Notes: generated by a model not told the origin, from the sequence alone. Counted from the first letter of the stretch, positions 1-9,793 are shown. The stretch: DNA of 64,000 nucleotides from Actinomycetaceae bacterium (GCA_030538185.1 JAUNUK010000001.1:422296-486295); one strand, 5' to 3'. Made by a program: numbers and translations.

Positions 1-1
1 A

Positions 2-1375
2 CAATCGGGGGCAAGCGTCGATGAATGCGTCGAACAAATCGACATCGGCGGACCCACCATGGTGCGCGCAGCCGCCAAGAACTACCCCTCGGTTGCGGTC
101 ATTACCTCGCCTGCCAGCTACGACGCAGTACTCATGGCTGTCAAGGCCGGGGGCTTCACCTTGGCACAACGCCGCGATTTGGCCGCCGCGGCCTTCGAAC
201 ACACGGCTTCTTACGACGCCACGGTCGCTTCATGGTTCGCTGAAGGCTTGCTTACCGAGGGCGAAGAGACAGGGAATGTGTCAGGTTCCTTGAGTGCCGC
301 CCTCGGCAATGAAAACAAAAATGCTGGGGTGCCGCGATTTGTGGGCCGCGCGTGGTCCTTGATAGAGCCTCTGCGTTACGGGGAAAACCCTCACCAGGCT
401 GCGGGGCTGTATGCCGATGCGGGGATTACTGCGCCCGGGATCGCGCAGGGCGTGCAGCTGCACGGCAAGGCCATGTCCTTCAATAACTACACGGACGGGG
501 ATGCGGCCTGGCGGGCAGCCTGGGACCATGAGGCCCCCTGTTGTGCGATTATCAAACACGCCAACCCCTGCGGGATTGCCATCGGTGCGGATATTGCTGA
601 GGCTCACAGGCGCGCACACGCGTGTGACCCGGTTTCGGCCTTCGGCGGCGTTATCGCTGTGAATCGTGAGGTCACCAAGGAACTGGCAGAACAGATTGCG
701 CCCATTTTTACCGAGGTCGTCTTGGCGCCTTCCTTCGACAATGCGGCCGTAGAGGTGCTGGCCGCCAAGAAAAACCTGCGCCTGGTCCAAGTGCCCAAAC
801 CTGTATCTGGTGCCCTAGAAATCAAACCCATCAGCGGGGGAGCTGTCATCCAGGGGTGCGACAATATCGACGCGACGGGTGATGACCCTGCTGGGTGGAC
901 CCTGGCCTCGGGTGCGCCTGCCGATGCGGAGACCATGCGAGACCTGGTGTTTGCGTGGCGGACCGTGCGCGCGGTGAAATCCAATGCGATCTTGTTGGTA
1001 AAAGACGGTGCCTCTGTGGGGGTAGGAATGGGGCAGGTCAACCGGGTGGACTCTTGCAAGCTGGCGATTGAACGGGCAAACACGCTGGGTGGTCGGGCCA
1101 GTGGGGATGCCGACGCTTCGGCTGGGGTGGATTCGGCTGGTGGGGCGGATGCCAGTTCCATTTTGGGTGCGCAAGCTCCCAGGCGTTCTGAGGGGGCGGT
1201 TGGGGCATCCGATGCCTTCTTCCCCTTCGCCGATGGCTTGCAGCTGTTGATTGATGCAGGCGTGAAGGCTGTTGTGCAGCCCGGTGGCTCGGTGCGCGAT
1301 GACCAGGTTATCGAAGCCGCCAAAGCCGCAGGAATCACCATGTACCTGACGGGCACCAGGCATTTCTTCCACTAG
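2..1375 (+). CDS. purH: Bifunctional AICAR transformylase / IMP cyclohydrolase, 5' end outside window
   Basis: Catalyses the last two steps of de novo purine synthesis (AICAR to FAICAR to IMP) in the cytosol. The reading frame is open from base 2, so the start and most of the N-terminal cyclohydrolase domain lie upstream; the visible part opens with the family segment [18 protein letters not shown]. The transformylase domain shows the KHANPCG motif near 559-579 and the conserved C-terminus [10 protein letters not shown] ... GTRHFF. Just before SDAFFPF, at about 1085-1195, there is an Ala/Gly/Ser/Asp-rich stretch of some 35 residues that most PurH proteins lack. A DUF3017 gene follows, which is the usual actinobacterial neighbour. 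Identification is secure. Confidence 0.97.
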   Translation, partial: QSGASVDECVEQIDIGGPTMVRAAAKNYPSVAVITSPASYDAVLMAVKAGGFTLAQRRDLAAAAFEHTASYDATVASWFAEGLLTEGEETGNVSGSLSAALGNENKNAGVPRFVGRAWSLIEPLRYGENPHQAAGLYADAGITAPGIAQGVQLHGKAMSFNNYTDGDAAWRAAWDHEAPCCAIIKHANPCGIAIGADIAEAHRRAHACDPVSAFGGVIAVNREVTKELAEQIAPIFTEVVLAPSFDNAAVEVLAAKKNLRLVQVPKPVSGALEIKPISGGAVIQGCDNIDATGDDPAGWTLASGAPADAETMRDLVFAWRTVRAVKSNAILLVKDGASVGVGMGQVNRVDSCKLAIERANTLGGRASGDADASAGVDSAGGADASSILGAQAPRRSEGAVGASDAFFPFADGLQLLIDAGVKAVVQPGGSVRDDQVIEAAKAAGITMYLTGTRHFFH

Positions 1376-1413
1376 GACTGTTGCTGCGGGGTTCTGCGGG
1401 TATTGTGGGAAGT

Positions 1414-1749
1414 GTGAGTGATGCTTTTTTGCCGCTGTCGTCTGCCGAGCCTGGCAAGTTGCGTGAGGGTGTTGTCAAACCTCGGCGTAACAGGTATTTG
1501 GCGAAACGGCCGTGGACGGTGTGGGCTTTGGGCGTGGGAGTTGCGACTTTCTTTATTCTGATCGCCGCAGCTCAGCCTGTATGGGCAGTGGTTGAACTGG
1601 CAGTCTTGAGCATCTGTCTGTCTGTCGTGCGTGGTTTTCGCCCCAGCGGTACTTGGATGGCTGCGCGGTCTGCCCTTTTTGATCGCTCGGCACTGCTTTT
1701 GGCAGCCCTCGCCCTTGGCGTCTTGGCCTTGTGGCTACTCAGCCTTTAG
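1414..1749 (+). CDS. DUF3017-like small membrane protein
   Basis: A protein of 111 residues with a basic N-terminal segment (KPRRNRYLAKRPW) followed by three hydrophobic helices, ending LALWLLSL. Size, topology and position directly after purH match the actinobacterial DUF3017 family, whose function is unknown. The GTG at 1414 is chosen because the sequence from there (VSDAFLPLSS) looks natural and a TATTGT box sits seven bases upstream of it, similar to leaderless genes elsewhere in the window; an in-frame TTG at 1381 is the alternative. It sits 38 bases after purH and may also be read through from it. Confidence 0.75.
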   Translation: MSDAFLPLSSAEPGKLREGVVKPRRNRYLAKRPWTVWALGVGVATFFILIAAAQPVWAVVELAVLSICLSVVRGFRPSGTWMAARSALFDRSALLLAALALGVLALWLLSL

Positions 1750-1760
1750 CGTTACCGACA

Positions 1761-1809
1761 AAGTCGTGGGGGCAAGCCTCGCAACTACCGAGACTTGCCC
1801 CCACGACTT
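1761..1809. terminator. Bidirectional hairpin terminator between convergent genes
   Basis: A perfect 16-bp inverted repeat, AAGTCGTGGGGGCAAG at 1761-1776 and its complement at 1794-1809, encloses a 17-base loop. It lies in the short gap between the DUF3017 gene and the convergent surface-protein gene whose stop is at 1816. No T-tract follows on either side, so it may act by stem strength or Rho, or serve as an mRNA end stabiliser. Confidence 0.75.
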
Positions 1810-1815
1810 CCTTAC

Positions 1816-3924
1816 CTAGAGTTGTTTGCGTCTGGTGCGGGCTAAAGTGCCTGCCAGCGCCAAGAGTCCCAAAGACAGCATTACCAACGCGCTGCTCGAA
1901 GTGCTCCCTGTACGCGCCAGGGAATCCTTCATATTCAAAGGCCCCTTTGCAGGTTTCACAGGTGTCGCCACCCCCGGCTGTAGGGGCGCGGGCGCAACCA
2001 CATTTACCCCGGCCACAGGAGGTTGACCAGCAGGTACCGGAACTGTCACGTCACCGGCAACAGGAGGTGCGGGGGGTGCCGGGGGTGTGACTGGAACAAA
2101 CGGCGTGTCACCGGGAGGCGTGACAGGTGGTGTCGTAGGAGGCGTCACCGGAGGTGTCACCGCAGAGACCCAACGTTTGGGATAAGAGCGCTCATCGCGT
2201 GCCACTTCACCAGCTTGGTTGGCTGGCAGGAATGAGCGCAATGCCATGATCACCGGGGCGTTAATGATCGGCGACACAGGGTTGGTGCCGGTCAAAATCG
2301 CCGTGAAGTCGAAATCGACGTCGACCCCGGCTGTGCGCCCAGCACCAAGAACCGCAGTCGATGTGTTGAATGTGACCTCACTGGTCGGATCGCAGGGGGC
2401 ACCTACTGAACAAATGGTGGTCCACTCAGGTGCAGTGCCCAAAGGATTATTGGCCACAATCCCATTGGCACCTTCCTCAGACACCACCCGTGCCCACAGG
2501 CCTTCAATCGAAGAAAAGTCAGTGTATGGATCAATCGCTGTCTCCACAGGAGCACCAACGTCATTACCCTGGTCATCAACCATCTGTGTTATCAGTGTCG
2601 TGGCATTTTTGATGTCCTTCGCCTCACAGGTGAAGACCAATGACGTCGCGGTGGGTTCGCTACAGTCAAACCATTGCCCGTCATCCAGTTTGGCCTTGAC
2701 GCCGGTGACCCCAGGGGAGTTTTCGGGTGTCACAGTGGCCGTGACATCTACCGTGGGAGCCCAAGAAACCTTCACAGGAACCGTCACGTCAACATTCGTG
2801 CCAGGGGTGGGGGCAGCAAGGGACCATTCTTCGTCCAGTAATTCAATGGAGTACTTCGTCTTCCCTGCCGCACTTTCGGCGACAACCGAATGCTGTGGCT
2901 CCAAAACTGGGCACGGATTCGGGTTGGTGACTGTCAGATTGAAGGCATCGGCGTTTTGAGTGACCGGCTGACCATCTTCCTGGCTTGCAGATATGTTTAT
3001 CGGGAAGGTCTTTGTTTCTTTACACGCCACACTCCCCGTGACATTACCGCTGGAATCGAGTGGATTATCAGGGCTAATTCCCGATGGGGCAAGAGTCCCT
3101 GTAACGCCGGCGGGGGTTGTAATCCCCAGACCCAAACGGGGAGCAGCAGGCGCAAGGATCGGCGCACTAACGCCAGAATCGTGGTACTCCCAGGCGATAC
3201 CCTTGTTGTATTGGAGTTTAAGGGTGGATGGCAACCCCTTAGCCTCAAGACATCTAAAGTAAATGGGTGCTCTAGCTGTGCCGCCCAGGCCGTCGTGTAC
3301 ATAAGTGTTTTTGTCCAGGCTTAGCCCACAGCTTGTGGAACCCGCAAAGAGCTTGACATAGCGCCCCATTATGTCCCCGTAGTTTTCCAGGTAGCCCTCA
3401 ACGCTCCACGTTGTTTGTGAATAATCAGGGGTATCTAGGCTGGTTCCCACAAGGAAATCGAAAGAGAAATTCCCATTAGTGTCGGTTTCGTCTGTGGCAT
3501 TGCCGGGTACCGTGACACTCCAAGCTGGTGAAGGAATGCCTATTTCAGGGGTGTAATTGGTGATGTGAATATTCCATTTTGTGTAGTTCGCCCCGCTTCT
3601 TGATTGAACAGTAGCGTCAGGCGCTTTTTCTACAGCTTCTTCGAGGGCATCCTCGGCTTCTTCAGCCGCTTCTTCATCGCCGAGGGCGGGGTCTTCAGAC
3701 TCTGGTTCCCCGGGAGGGGGCAGTTCGGTGAAAGCGGGTTCAACAGCAGTGTCGAGTTCTTGGACCAGAGTGTCTGTGGGGTCTGCAGGTACCTCGAGGC
3801 CGTCCTCGGCAATGGCTGGTGTGGCCAAAATTCCTGATAAAGCCAAGGCGACAAAAGCCGTAGAGGCTGTGAACATGTGGAGAGGTGTCCGTGCGTGCGG
3901 GCGCCTGTGTCGTCGAGTAGACAT
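1816..3924 (-). CDS. LAxTG wall-anchored surface protein, paralogue 1 of a tandem pair
   Basis: A 702-residue predicted cell-wall protein. It has a basic start and signal peptide to about residue 40 (ATPAIA then EDG), an acidic Glu/Ala-rich stretch (about 41-108), a beta-rich domain (about 110-250), a small domain with a TGSVACKETKTFPINI segment (about 300-340), an additional domain of about 200 residues absent from its neighbour, a Thr/Pro spacer with two PPVAG motifs, and LARTG at 669-673 followed by a hydrophobic helix and RRKQL. LAxTG is the signal known for class E sortases; no sortase gene is visible here. The start is supported by AGGAG six bases upstream of ATG. The downstream-lying paralogue at 4216-5751 shares the domain plan. 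The ligand is unknown. Confidence 0.85.
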   Translation of the reverse strand: MSTRRHRRPHARTPLHMFTASTAFVALALSGILATPAIAEDGLEVPADPTDTLVQELDTAVEPAFTELPPPGEPESEDPALGDEEAAEEAEDALEEAVEKAPDATVQSRSGANYTKWNIHITNYTPEIGIPSPAWSVTVPGNATDETDTNGNFSFDFLVGTSLDTPDYSQTTWSVEGYLENYGDIMGRYVKLFAGSTSCGLSLDKNTYVHDGLGGTARAPIYFRCLEAKGLPSTLKLQYNKGIAWEYHDSGVSAPILAPAAPRLGLGITTPAGVTGTLAPSGISPDNPLDSSGNVTGSVACKETKTFPINISASQEDGQPVTQNADAFNLTVTNPNPCPVLEPQHSVVAESAAGKTKYSIELLDEEWSLAAPTPGTNVDVTVPVKVSWAPTVDVTATVTPENSPGVTGVKAKLDDGQWFDCSEPTATSLVFTCEAKDIKNATTLITQMVDDQGNDVGAPVETAIDPYTDFSSIEGLWARVVSEEGANGIVANNPLGTAPEWTTICSVGAPCDPTSEVTFNTSTAVLGAGRTAGVDVDFDFTAILTGTNPVSPIINAPVIMALRSFLPANQAGEVARDERSYPKRWVSAVTPPVTPPTTPPVTPPGDTPFVPVTPPAPPAPPVAGDVTVPVPAGQPPVAGVNVVAPAPLQPGVATPVKPAKGPLNMKDSLARTGSTSSSALVMLSLGLLALAGTLARTRRKQL

Positions 3925-4163
3925 GGTGACTCCTGGGAGAGGTTGTCCACGCCCGACATCGGAGGCCCAAAAGACGCATCAAAAAGGGTACGTCGACAAA
4001 AGAGCAAAAGACGCCAAAGGCGCAGGTAGGAAATTTTGTATTAACTCGTCATCCGTAACGGGCGTTCATCCTTGAATGCCAGCTTAACGTTAGCTGGGAA
4101 ACGGCTAGGAATCAACAAAAAATGGTAATAGCATTAGAAAAATATGTGTGCGTCATGAAAGAG

Positions 4164-4199
4164 CTGGTGGGGGCAGGGAAGAGTCCCCACCCCCACCAG
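4164..4199 (-). terminator. Hairpin after surface protein paralogue 2
   Basis: CTGGTGGGGG at 4164-4173 pairs with CCCCCACCAG at 4190-4199, with an imperfect inner extension and the short loop AGAG. It begins 17 bases past the stop of the minus-strand gene ending at 4216 and lies before the next minus-strand gene, so it probably separates the two tandem surface-protein transcripts. The minus strand continues into CTCTTTCATG, a weak T-rich tail. Confidence 0.65.
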
Positions 4200-4215
4200 A
4201 CTTTAATATTGGGTG

Positions 4216-5751
4216 TTAGGCCGTAAGCCTTCTGGACGCCGCGAGGGCCACGCTTCCGAGTAAGAAGAACATGGACATCATCGCCAGGGCGGCGCTTGTG
4301 GTGCTGCCGGTCTGCGCCAACTGATCTTTCATATTGGGGCTCGGTTGGGTGGCAGGCGCCAAGGCCGGAGGCAGTTGCGATTGGGACACGCCGGCCACAG
4401 GAGGTTCGCCGGCCGCAGGTTCAGGGGCGGGTGCCGGCTGAGCGGGTGCAGGCGCAGGCGTGGGCTGAACAACGACATCCCCAGCTACGGGAGGTGTGGC
4501 AGGTGTTGCCGGAATAGGTGCAGGGATCGGCGCTGTGCCGGGCACAGGCACAGGAATCGGCGGTACGTCAGGCGTCGGTCCAGGCGTCGGTGGATTAGTG
4601 GGTTCAGGTGTCGGCGCAGAGCACTCCGGGACTAGCGCGTTGGTGACCGTCAAATTAAAACTGGTCTGGTTAATAGTGGGGTCTTTAATGCCTGGTTGTG
4701 TTGCAGTAAAACCTGTATATAACTGTGTCGCGGTAATGCCGATCGGGAAGGTCTTTGATCCGCATGCCACATTCCCTGTGACAACACCCTGGGAAATGCG
4801 TGGTTTTTCAGTGATGTATTTGTATGGAGATGGATTTTCGGGGATAAAATTGGACGGATTGAGGGTAATGCCGTCAGTAGGCGTTAAATGCAGCGTCAGT
4901 TCAGGTGCTTGTGGTTCAGGAAAGGTTACTGAGACTTTATTAGGGCGTATGTTCAGGTATTTTGCAAGATGGGCGCGCTTGAGATCTAAAGTTCTATTCA
5001 CCTTGTCGTTTTTCTTTGAATACTTGAAATATACCGTTTTGCCTTCATCTACCCATAGCCCTATGTTAGAAAAGGGTTTATTGTCGGTACGTATCCACCA
5101 GGATTCTTCATTTTCCGTGTATAGCTTAAAGAATCCTGGGATTACTTTCGGCCCCAGACTGTCTAGATTTTTAAACACTCCTTCAGCAGTCATGTCTACG
5201 TATTCCCGCTCATAATTCGGTCTGAAGAGCTTGCTCTCTACAGTGAAAGGGTATGTAAAATCGCCGTTTTCGTCGGTGGTTATCTCAGCATCATTGGGGA
5301 GGGTTACGGTCCAGTGGGGAAAGCGCGTCCCTTCCTCATACACCAGCTTCGTGATTTCAACAGACCAACCTGGTTCATTAGCCGCAGCAAGCGCAGACCT
5401 GTGTGCCACCAAGGGTTGCGCATCTGAGGCGGCTTTCAGGCCTTCGCCCTCATTCGCGGGGTCCTCATTGAGGGGCACGGACGTTTCAGGGGTGGGGTCA
5501 GTGTCTGGCTTTTGAGGGTCGGCAGGGAGTGTGTCGCCTTGTAAGGTAGGCGTCTTGTCGGCGGCTTTGTCTGAGACTTTGGCCGTATTCGTTACAGGTA
5601 CGGAGGACTCAGCATCGGGCAGCACAATATCCCCGGCAAGGGCGGGGGTGGCCAGGAAGCCTGAAGCAATCAAGGTGAGCAGGCCAAACATAGCGAAAAA
5701 CGGGCGGAACCTGGTCGCAGAGAATGAAGCTGTGCGGCTTGAGTGTGACAT
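4216..5751 (-). CDS. LAxTG wall-anchored surface protein, paralogue 2 of a tandem pair
   Basis: A predicted wall protein of 511 residues with a signal peptide (FLATPALAG), an acidic/Thr/Pro N-terminal stretch, a beta-rich domain containing PGWSVEITKLVYEEG and HWTVTLPNDAEITTDENGD, a domain with GNVACGSKTFPIGITATQ, a long Pro/Ala spacer with PPVAGDV and PPVAGV, and LAQTG at about 478-482 followed by a helix and RRLTA. The domain order and C-terminal 34 residues match the gene at 1816-3924, but this copy lacks the extra 200-residue middle domain. The start at 5751 is preferred over an upstream in-frame codon at 5859 because AGGAG lies just before it and the signal peptide begins there. Role likely adhesion or surface display; ligand unknown. 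Confidence 0.83.
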   Translation of the reverse strand: MSHSSRTASFSATRFRPFFAMFGLLTLIASGFLATPALAGDIVLPDAESSVPVTNTAKVSDKAADKTPTLQGDTLPADPQKPDTDPTPETSVPLNEDPANEGEGLKAASDAQPLVAHRSALAAANEPGWSVEITKLVYEEGTRFPHWTVTLPNDAEITTDENGDFTYPFTVESKLFRPNYEREYVDMTAEGVFKNLDSLGPKVIPGFFKLYTENEESWWIRTDNKPFSNIGLWVDEGKTVYFKYSKKNDKVNRTLDLKRAHLAKYLNIRPNKVSVTFPEPQAPELTLHLTPTDGITLNPSNFIPENPSPYKYITEKPRISQGVVTGNVACGSKTFPIGITATQLYTGFTATQPGIKDPTINQTSFNLTVTNALVPECSAPTPEPTNPPTPGPTPDVPPIPVPVPGTAPIPAPIPATPATPPVAGDVVVQPTPAPAPAQPAPAPEPAAGEPPVAGVSQSQLPPALAPATQPSPNMKDQLAQTGSTTSAALAMMSMFFLLGSVALAASRRLTA

Positions 5752-6088
5752 GAGGACTCCTACACTGGGTGGGGCCGGGAAAACCTGTGTTCTCAAGACA
5801 AATATTACCTGGAAAAAACCTGGAAATACAGAAAAAGTGATGGAATCTACATTAAACACCTAAGTATTAATCAGAAAAGAGCAAAATTTCTGACTGACCT
5901 GGACTTTTTTAGACAATCGGAGAAGTATCTGTCAGCGGGGCGGGACGTTCGCAGGTGGAGTGCGCAAACAGTTCTTCGTGTCGCCCTCGAAAAAATTTAG
6001 GCCTGTGGAAAAATATCTCGATGTCGAGTAATCTAAAGTCTGGGGATAAAAGCCTCGGTGAAGACGTCCGCAAACCTGAAGGAGAACC
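5752..6088. other. Divergent intergenic region between surface protein and icd
   Basis: This 337-base AT-rich stretch separates the minus-strand surface-protein gene from icd. It should hold both promoters, but no convincing -35/-10 pair could be picked. A short hairpin pairs CAGAAA (5872-5877) with TTTCTG (5887-5892). One copy of the dispersed octamer, as CGCCCTCG, lies at 5982 and shows that this motif is not confined to coding DNA. No gene was seen. Confidence 0.5.
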
Positions 6089-7306
6089 ATGGCGAAGATA
6101 AAGGTCCAAGGCCCGGTTGTAGAACTAGATGGCGACGAGATGACCCGAATCATCTGGCAAGATATCCGCAATAAGCTCATACTTCCTTACCTAGATGTGG
6201 ACCTGCGTTACTTCGACCTCGGCATCGAATACAGGGATGCCACCAATGACCAGGTGACCATCGATGCCGCAAATGCCATTAAAGAACACGGGGTCGGCGT
6301 CAAGTGTGCGACCATCACCCCAGATGAGGCCCGAGTCGAAGAGTTCGGCCTGAAAAAAATGTGGAAGTCACCCAATGGCACCATCCGAAACATCCTCGGC
6401 GGGGTGGTCTTCCGCGAACCGATCATTATTTCCAACATCCCCCGACTGGTTCCCGGCTGGACCAAGCCCATCGTGATTGGCCGCCACGCCTTCGGAGATC
6501 AGTACAAGGCCACAGATTTCAAGGTGCCAGGGGCCGGGACCATCACTATCACCTGGAAACCAGACGACGGGGGAGAGCCCATCCGCCACGAAATCATCCG
6601 CATGCCCGAGGGCGGGGGCGTGACCATGGGCATGTACAACTTCAATAAGTCGATCGAAGACTTCGCGCACGCCTGCTTCAAATACGGATTGGACCGCGGC
6701 TATCCCGTGTACCTGTCCACCAAGAACACCATTTTGAAGGCCTACGACGGCTCATTCAAGGACATCTTTGAAGATGTCTACGAACGCGATTACAAGGAAG
6801 CCTTCGAGGAGCGCGGGCTGGAATACCAGCACCGTCTGATCGACGACATGGTCGCCTCATCCCTGAAGTGGGAGGGCGGCTACGTGTGGGCCTGCAAGAA
6901 CTACGACGGTGACGTCCAATCTGACACGGTCGCTCAAGGTTTCGGCTCCCTGGGATTGATGACCTCCGTCTTGCTCACTCCAGACGGCTCCACGGTTGAG
7001 GCCGAGGCCGCACACGGCACCGTCACCAGGCACTACCGTCAGTACCAAAAGGGCGAGGCGACATCGACCAACCCCATCGCCTCAATATACGCATGGACAG
7101 GCGGACTCAAGCACCGCGGCAAACTGGACTCTACGCCAGAGGTCACCGGCTTTGCCCACACCCTCGAAGACGTCATCATCAAGACAGTCGAGGGCGGACA
7201 AATGACCAAAGACCTGGCGCTTTTGGTCGGCCCAGAACAAAATTGGCTGACGACTGAAGAGTTCATGGAAGCACTGAACGTGAATCTTCAACGACGTTTG
7301 GCCTAA
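6089..7306 (+). CDS. icd: NADP-dependent isocitrate dehydrogenase, homodimeric type
   Basis: Oxidative decarboxylation of isocitrate to 2-oxoglutarate in the TCA cycle. The 405-residue length and segments such as [40 protein letters not shown] and [20 protein letters not shown] identify the dimeric (type II, eukaryote-like) IDH subfamily rather than the E. coli type. [13 protein letters not shown] and [14 protein letters not shown] sequence (here [14 protein letters not shown]) form the coenzyme-binding region near residues 310-330. AAGGAG precedes the ATG. It starts a run of central-carbon genes on the plus strand. Confidence 0.97.
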   Translation: MAKIKVQGPVVELDGDEMTRIIWQDIRNKLILPYLDVDLRYFDLGIEYRDATNDQVTIDAANAIKEHGVGVKCATITPDEARVEEFGLKKMWKSPNGTIRNILGGVVFREPIIISNIPRLVPGWTKPIVIGRHAFGDQYKATDFKVPGAGTITITWKPDDGGEPIRHEIIRMPEGGGVTMGMYNFNKSIEDFAHACFKYGLDRGYPVYLSTKNTILKAYDGSFKDIFEDVYERDYKEAFEERGLEYQHRLIDDMVASSLKWEGGYVWACKNYDGDVQSDTVAQGFGSLGLMTSVLLTPDGSTVEAEAAHGTVTRHYRQYQKGEATSTNPIASIYAWTGGLKHRGKLDSTPEVTGFAHTLEDVIIKTVEGGQMTKDLALLVGPEQNWLTTEEFMEALNVNLQRRLA

Positions 7307-7399
7307 AACCTGAGAGTGATGCCCAGCCCATGAAATGAGGGGTTATCCCCCACACTCGTGGTCCAGGCACCACACTGGCGCGGGAATGAGGCAAAATAG

Positions 7400-7431
7400 G
7401 GGTGGTGGTTTGCTCAGGCAGATCACCACCC
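7400..7431 (+). promoter_or_regulatory. Hairpin in the leader of pfk
   Basis: GGGTGGTG at 7400-7407 pairs with CACCACCC at 7424-7431 around a 16-base loop, 28 bases upstream of the pfk start codon and just before its AGGAGG ribosome site. There is no T-tract, so a leader structure affecting translation or stability is more likely than a terminator for icd. Function is inferred only. Confidence 0.4.
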
Positions 7432-7459
7432 TTAGCCAAACCCGTCCCAGGAGGACTGT

Positions 7460-9793
7460 ATGGACACCCAGCTCGGCCGCACCAATGATATGAAGCCAAT
7501 CAAATTGGGGGTGTTGACCAGCGGTGGGGATGCGCAAGGGATGAACGCAGCGGTGCGTGCCGTTGTGCGCACAGCTTTGGTCATGGGCGCCGAGCCCTAC
7601 GGGGTGATGGAAGGCTGGCAGGGAGCCGTTGAGGGTGGCGAAAAGATACGCCCTATGGGCTGGTCCGATGTTTCCTCCATTTTGAACGAGGGCGGCACCG
7701 TCATTGGCACGGCCAGATGCGCGGCCTTCCGCGAAAGGGACGGCCTGCGCACAGCCGCCCGTAACTTGGTAGAACGCGGGATTGACCGCATGGTCGTCAT
7801 CGGCGGGGATGGCTCCTTGGCAGGCACAGATGAATTCAGGCGAGAATGGCCCTCCCTGTTGGCAGAACTTGTCGAACGTGGAGAGATCAGCTCCGAAGTG
7901 GCAGCCGCACACCCCGCCTTGATGGTCGTAGGCATCGTTGGTTCTATTGACAATGATTTGGTCGGGGCCGATATGACTATCGGAACCGACTCTGCACTAC
8001 ACCGCATTGTGGAGGCCATCGACGCCCTGTCCTCGACTGCCGCATCTCATCAACGCACCTTTGTCGTGGAGGTCATGGGACGTAAATGCGGGTATCTGCC
8101 ACTTATGGCCATGGTTTCGACAGGCTGTGACTACGTGCTGATTCCCGAAAACCCGCCAGCGCCCGGCTGGGAAGAAGACATGTGCATTAAGTTGGCTGCT
8201 GGGCGCGAGGCAGGGCGTCGCGACTCTATTGTCTTGGTTGCAGAGGGCGCGCAGGATCAAGAAGGAAATCCCATCACCGCTCAAAACGTGGCCGACATCC
8301 TGCACGATCGCATGAATGTTGATGCCAGAGTCACCATTTTGGGTCACGTCCAGCGCGGAGGTACGCCCTCGGCCTATGACCGGTGGATGTCCACGCTATT
8401 GGGGTATGCAGCAGTGCAGGAAGTCCTGCGTTTGAAGGCTCAGGACGCAGCCTTGATTGTCGCTGCTCACCGCAACCGAATTGCCACCCTGCCTTTGGTT
8501 GAGAGCGTCGCAAACACGCGAAACGTCGCTCAACTGGTGAAAGATGAAAATTTCGCGGGGGCTATTGCCGCACGCGGCTCCGGCTTCGTCCAGATGACAC
8601 GCATCAACGAAATCCTGTCCACCCCGCCAAGTTTGGATGTTTTGGCCCCCGTCAAGGACAGCGCCGAGGACGGCATCTTTGCTGGCCTGGCCCGCAAGGC
8701 AGTCACCGGAAAAAATATCGCCATTATCCATGCAGGCGGACTGGCACCGGGGATGAACACTGCGGCGCGCGCGGCTGTGCGTATAGGGCTGCACTTGGGC
8801 TACACCATGCTGGGCGTAGAAGGTTCTTTCCAAGGGATGATGGATGAACGAATTGCACCCTTGAAGTGGGAAGACGTTGAAGGATGGGCCTTTAAGGGTG
8901 GGGCTGAACTGGGGACCCGCAGGCCTGTGCCGACAGTGGAGCAGTTCTATGCCCTGGGACGTTCCCTTGAGAACCACAAAATCGACGGCCTGCTGGTGAT
9001 CGGCGGTTTCAATGCCTATGAATCCGTGTACAACATGGTCAAGGAGAGGGACAGGTACCCCGCCTTCAATATCCCCATGGTGTGCATACCGGCCTCGATA
9101 GATAACAACCTGCCTGGTTCGGAACTGTCCATTGGATCGGATACTGCGCTGAATAACGCGGTCTGGGCGCTGGATAGGATTAAAGAATCAGCGGCCGCTT
9201 CTCGCAGGTGTTTCGTTGCAGAAACCATGGGGCGCAAATGTGGCTACCTGGCACTCTTGGCTGGCATGGCCTCGGGTGCAGAGCTCGTGTACCTGGAGGA
9301 AGAAAAGATTGACCTGGCGCGTATTGCCAGGGATGCCGACCATATGAAGGCCGCATTTGAGGCTGGGCGTGAACTGTATCTGGTTGTCCGAAACGAAGAG
9401 GCAGGATCGCATTACAACCTGGAGTTCATGGCCAGGGTCTTTGAAGAAGAAGGCGGCGGGCTGTTTGACGTGCGCGCCTCGGCGCTGGGGCACTTGCAGC
9501 AAGGGGGTGCGCCCTCGCCCTTTGATCGTATTTTGGCTACGCGTATGGCAACCAGTGCCATCAATGAACTTGCCGCGCAGCTAGATACAGGAGGGGCGCA
9601 GTCCTTTTATATTGGCTCTGTAGAAGGAGACCTGCAGGCTCGCCCGATGGAACGCATGATGGACGACGTGGATGTCCAACACCGCAGGCCCAAGAAACAG
9701 TGGTGGTTGGATCTGCAGCCCGTTGTCGGGGTTGTTTCCGATCCGGCTACCGCCACGGCAGCCGCACAGCTTCCAATCCTGCGTTCTCAGTAG
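7460..9793 (+). CDS. pfk: Double-length eukaryote-type ATP-dependent 6-phosphofructokinase
   Basis: A 777-residue protein made of two fused PFK domains (about 14-370 and 410-745). The N-half keeps all catalytic features: SGGDAQGMNAAVRA, the ATP-type loop GGDGS, the catalytic-base motif GSIDND, GTDSALHRI and VEVMGRKCGY. The C-half has AGGLAPGMNTAARA, IGGFNAY in place of GGDGS, and SIDNN in place of SIDND, so it has probably lost ATP binding and serves as an effector domain, as in animal and fungal PFKs. Gly rather than Asp/Lys at the discriminating positions indicates ATP rather than pyrophosphate use. AGGAGG lies five bases before ATG. Most bacterial PFKs are half this length. Confidence 0.93.
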   Translation: MDTQLGRTNDMKPIKLGVLTSGGDAQGMNAAVRAVVRTALVMGAEPYGVMEGWQGAVEGGEKIRPMGWSDVSSILNEGGTVIGTARCAAFRERDGLRTAARNLVERGIDRMVVIGGDGSLAGTDEFRREWPSLLAELVERGEISSEVAAAHPALMVVGIVGSIDNDLVGADMTIGTDSALHRIVEAIDALSSTAASHQRTFVVEVMGRKCGYLPLMAMVSTGCDYVLIPENPPAPGWEEDMCIKLAAGREAGRRDSIVLVAEGAQDQEGNPITAQNVADILHDRMNVDARVTILGHVQRGGTPSAYDRWMSTLLGYAAVQEVLRLKAQDAALIVAAHRNRIATLPLVESVANTRNVAQLVKDENFAGAIAARGSGFVQMTRINEILSTPPSLDVLAPVKDSAEDGIFAGLARKAVTGKNIAIIHAGGLAPGMNTAARAAVRIGLHLGYTMLGVEGSFQGMMDERIAPLKWEDVEGWAFKGGAELGTRRPVPTVEQFYALGRSLENHKIDGLLVIGGFNAYESVYNMVKERDRYPAFNIPMVCIPASIDNNLPGSELSIGSDTALNNAVWALDRIKESAAASRRCFVAETMGRKCGYLALLAGMASGAELVYLEEEKIDLARIARDADHMKAAFEAGRELYLVVRNEEAGSHYNLEFMARVFEEEGGGLFDVRASALGHLQQGGAPSPFDRILATRMATSAINELAAQLDTGGAQSFYIGSVEGDLQARPMERMMDDVDVQHRRPKKQWWLDLQPVVGVVSDPATATAAAQLPILRSQ

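Noticed and set aside
604..1356. Open frame of 250 codons on the minus strand inside purH
   Set aside because: It lies wholly inside an unmistakable purH frame, has no recognisable domain and no ribosome site; high-GC shadow.
2219..2959. 246-codon plus-strand frame inside the surface protein gene
   Set aside because: Antisense to a gene with signal peptide and LAxTG anchor; low-complexity Thr/Ser translation is a mirror of the real protein.
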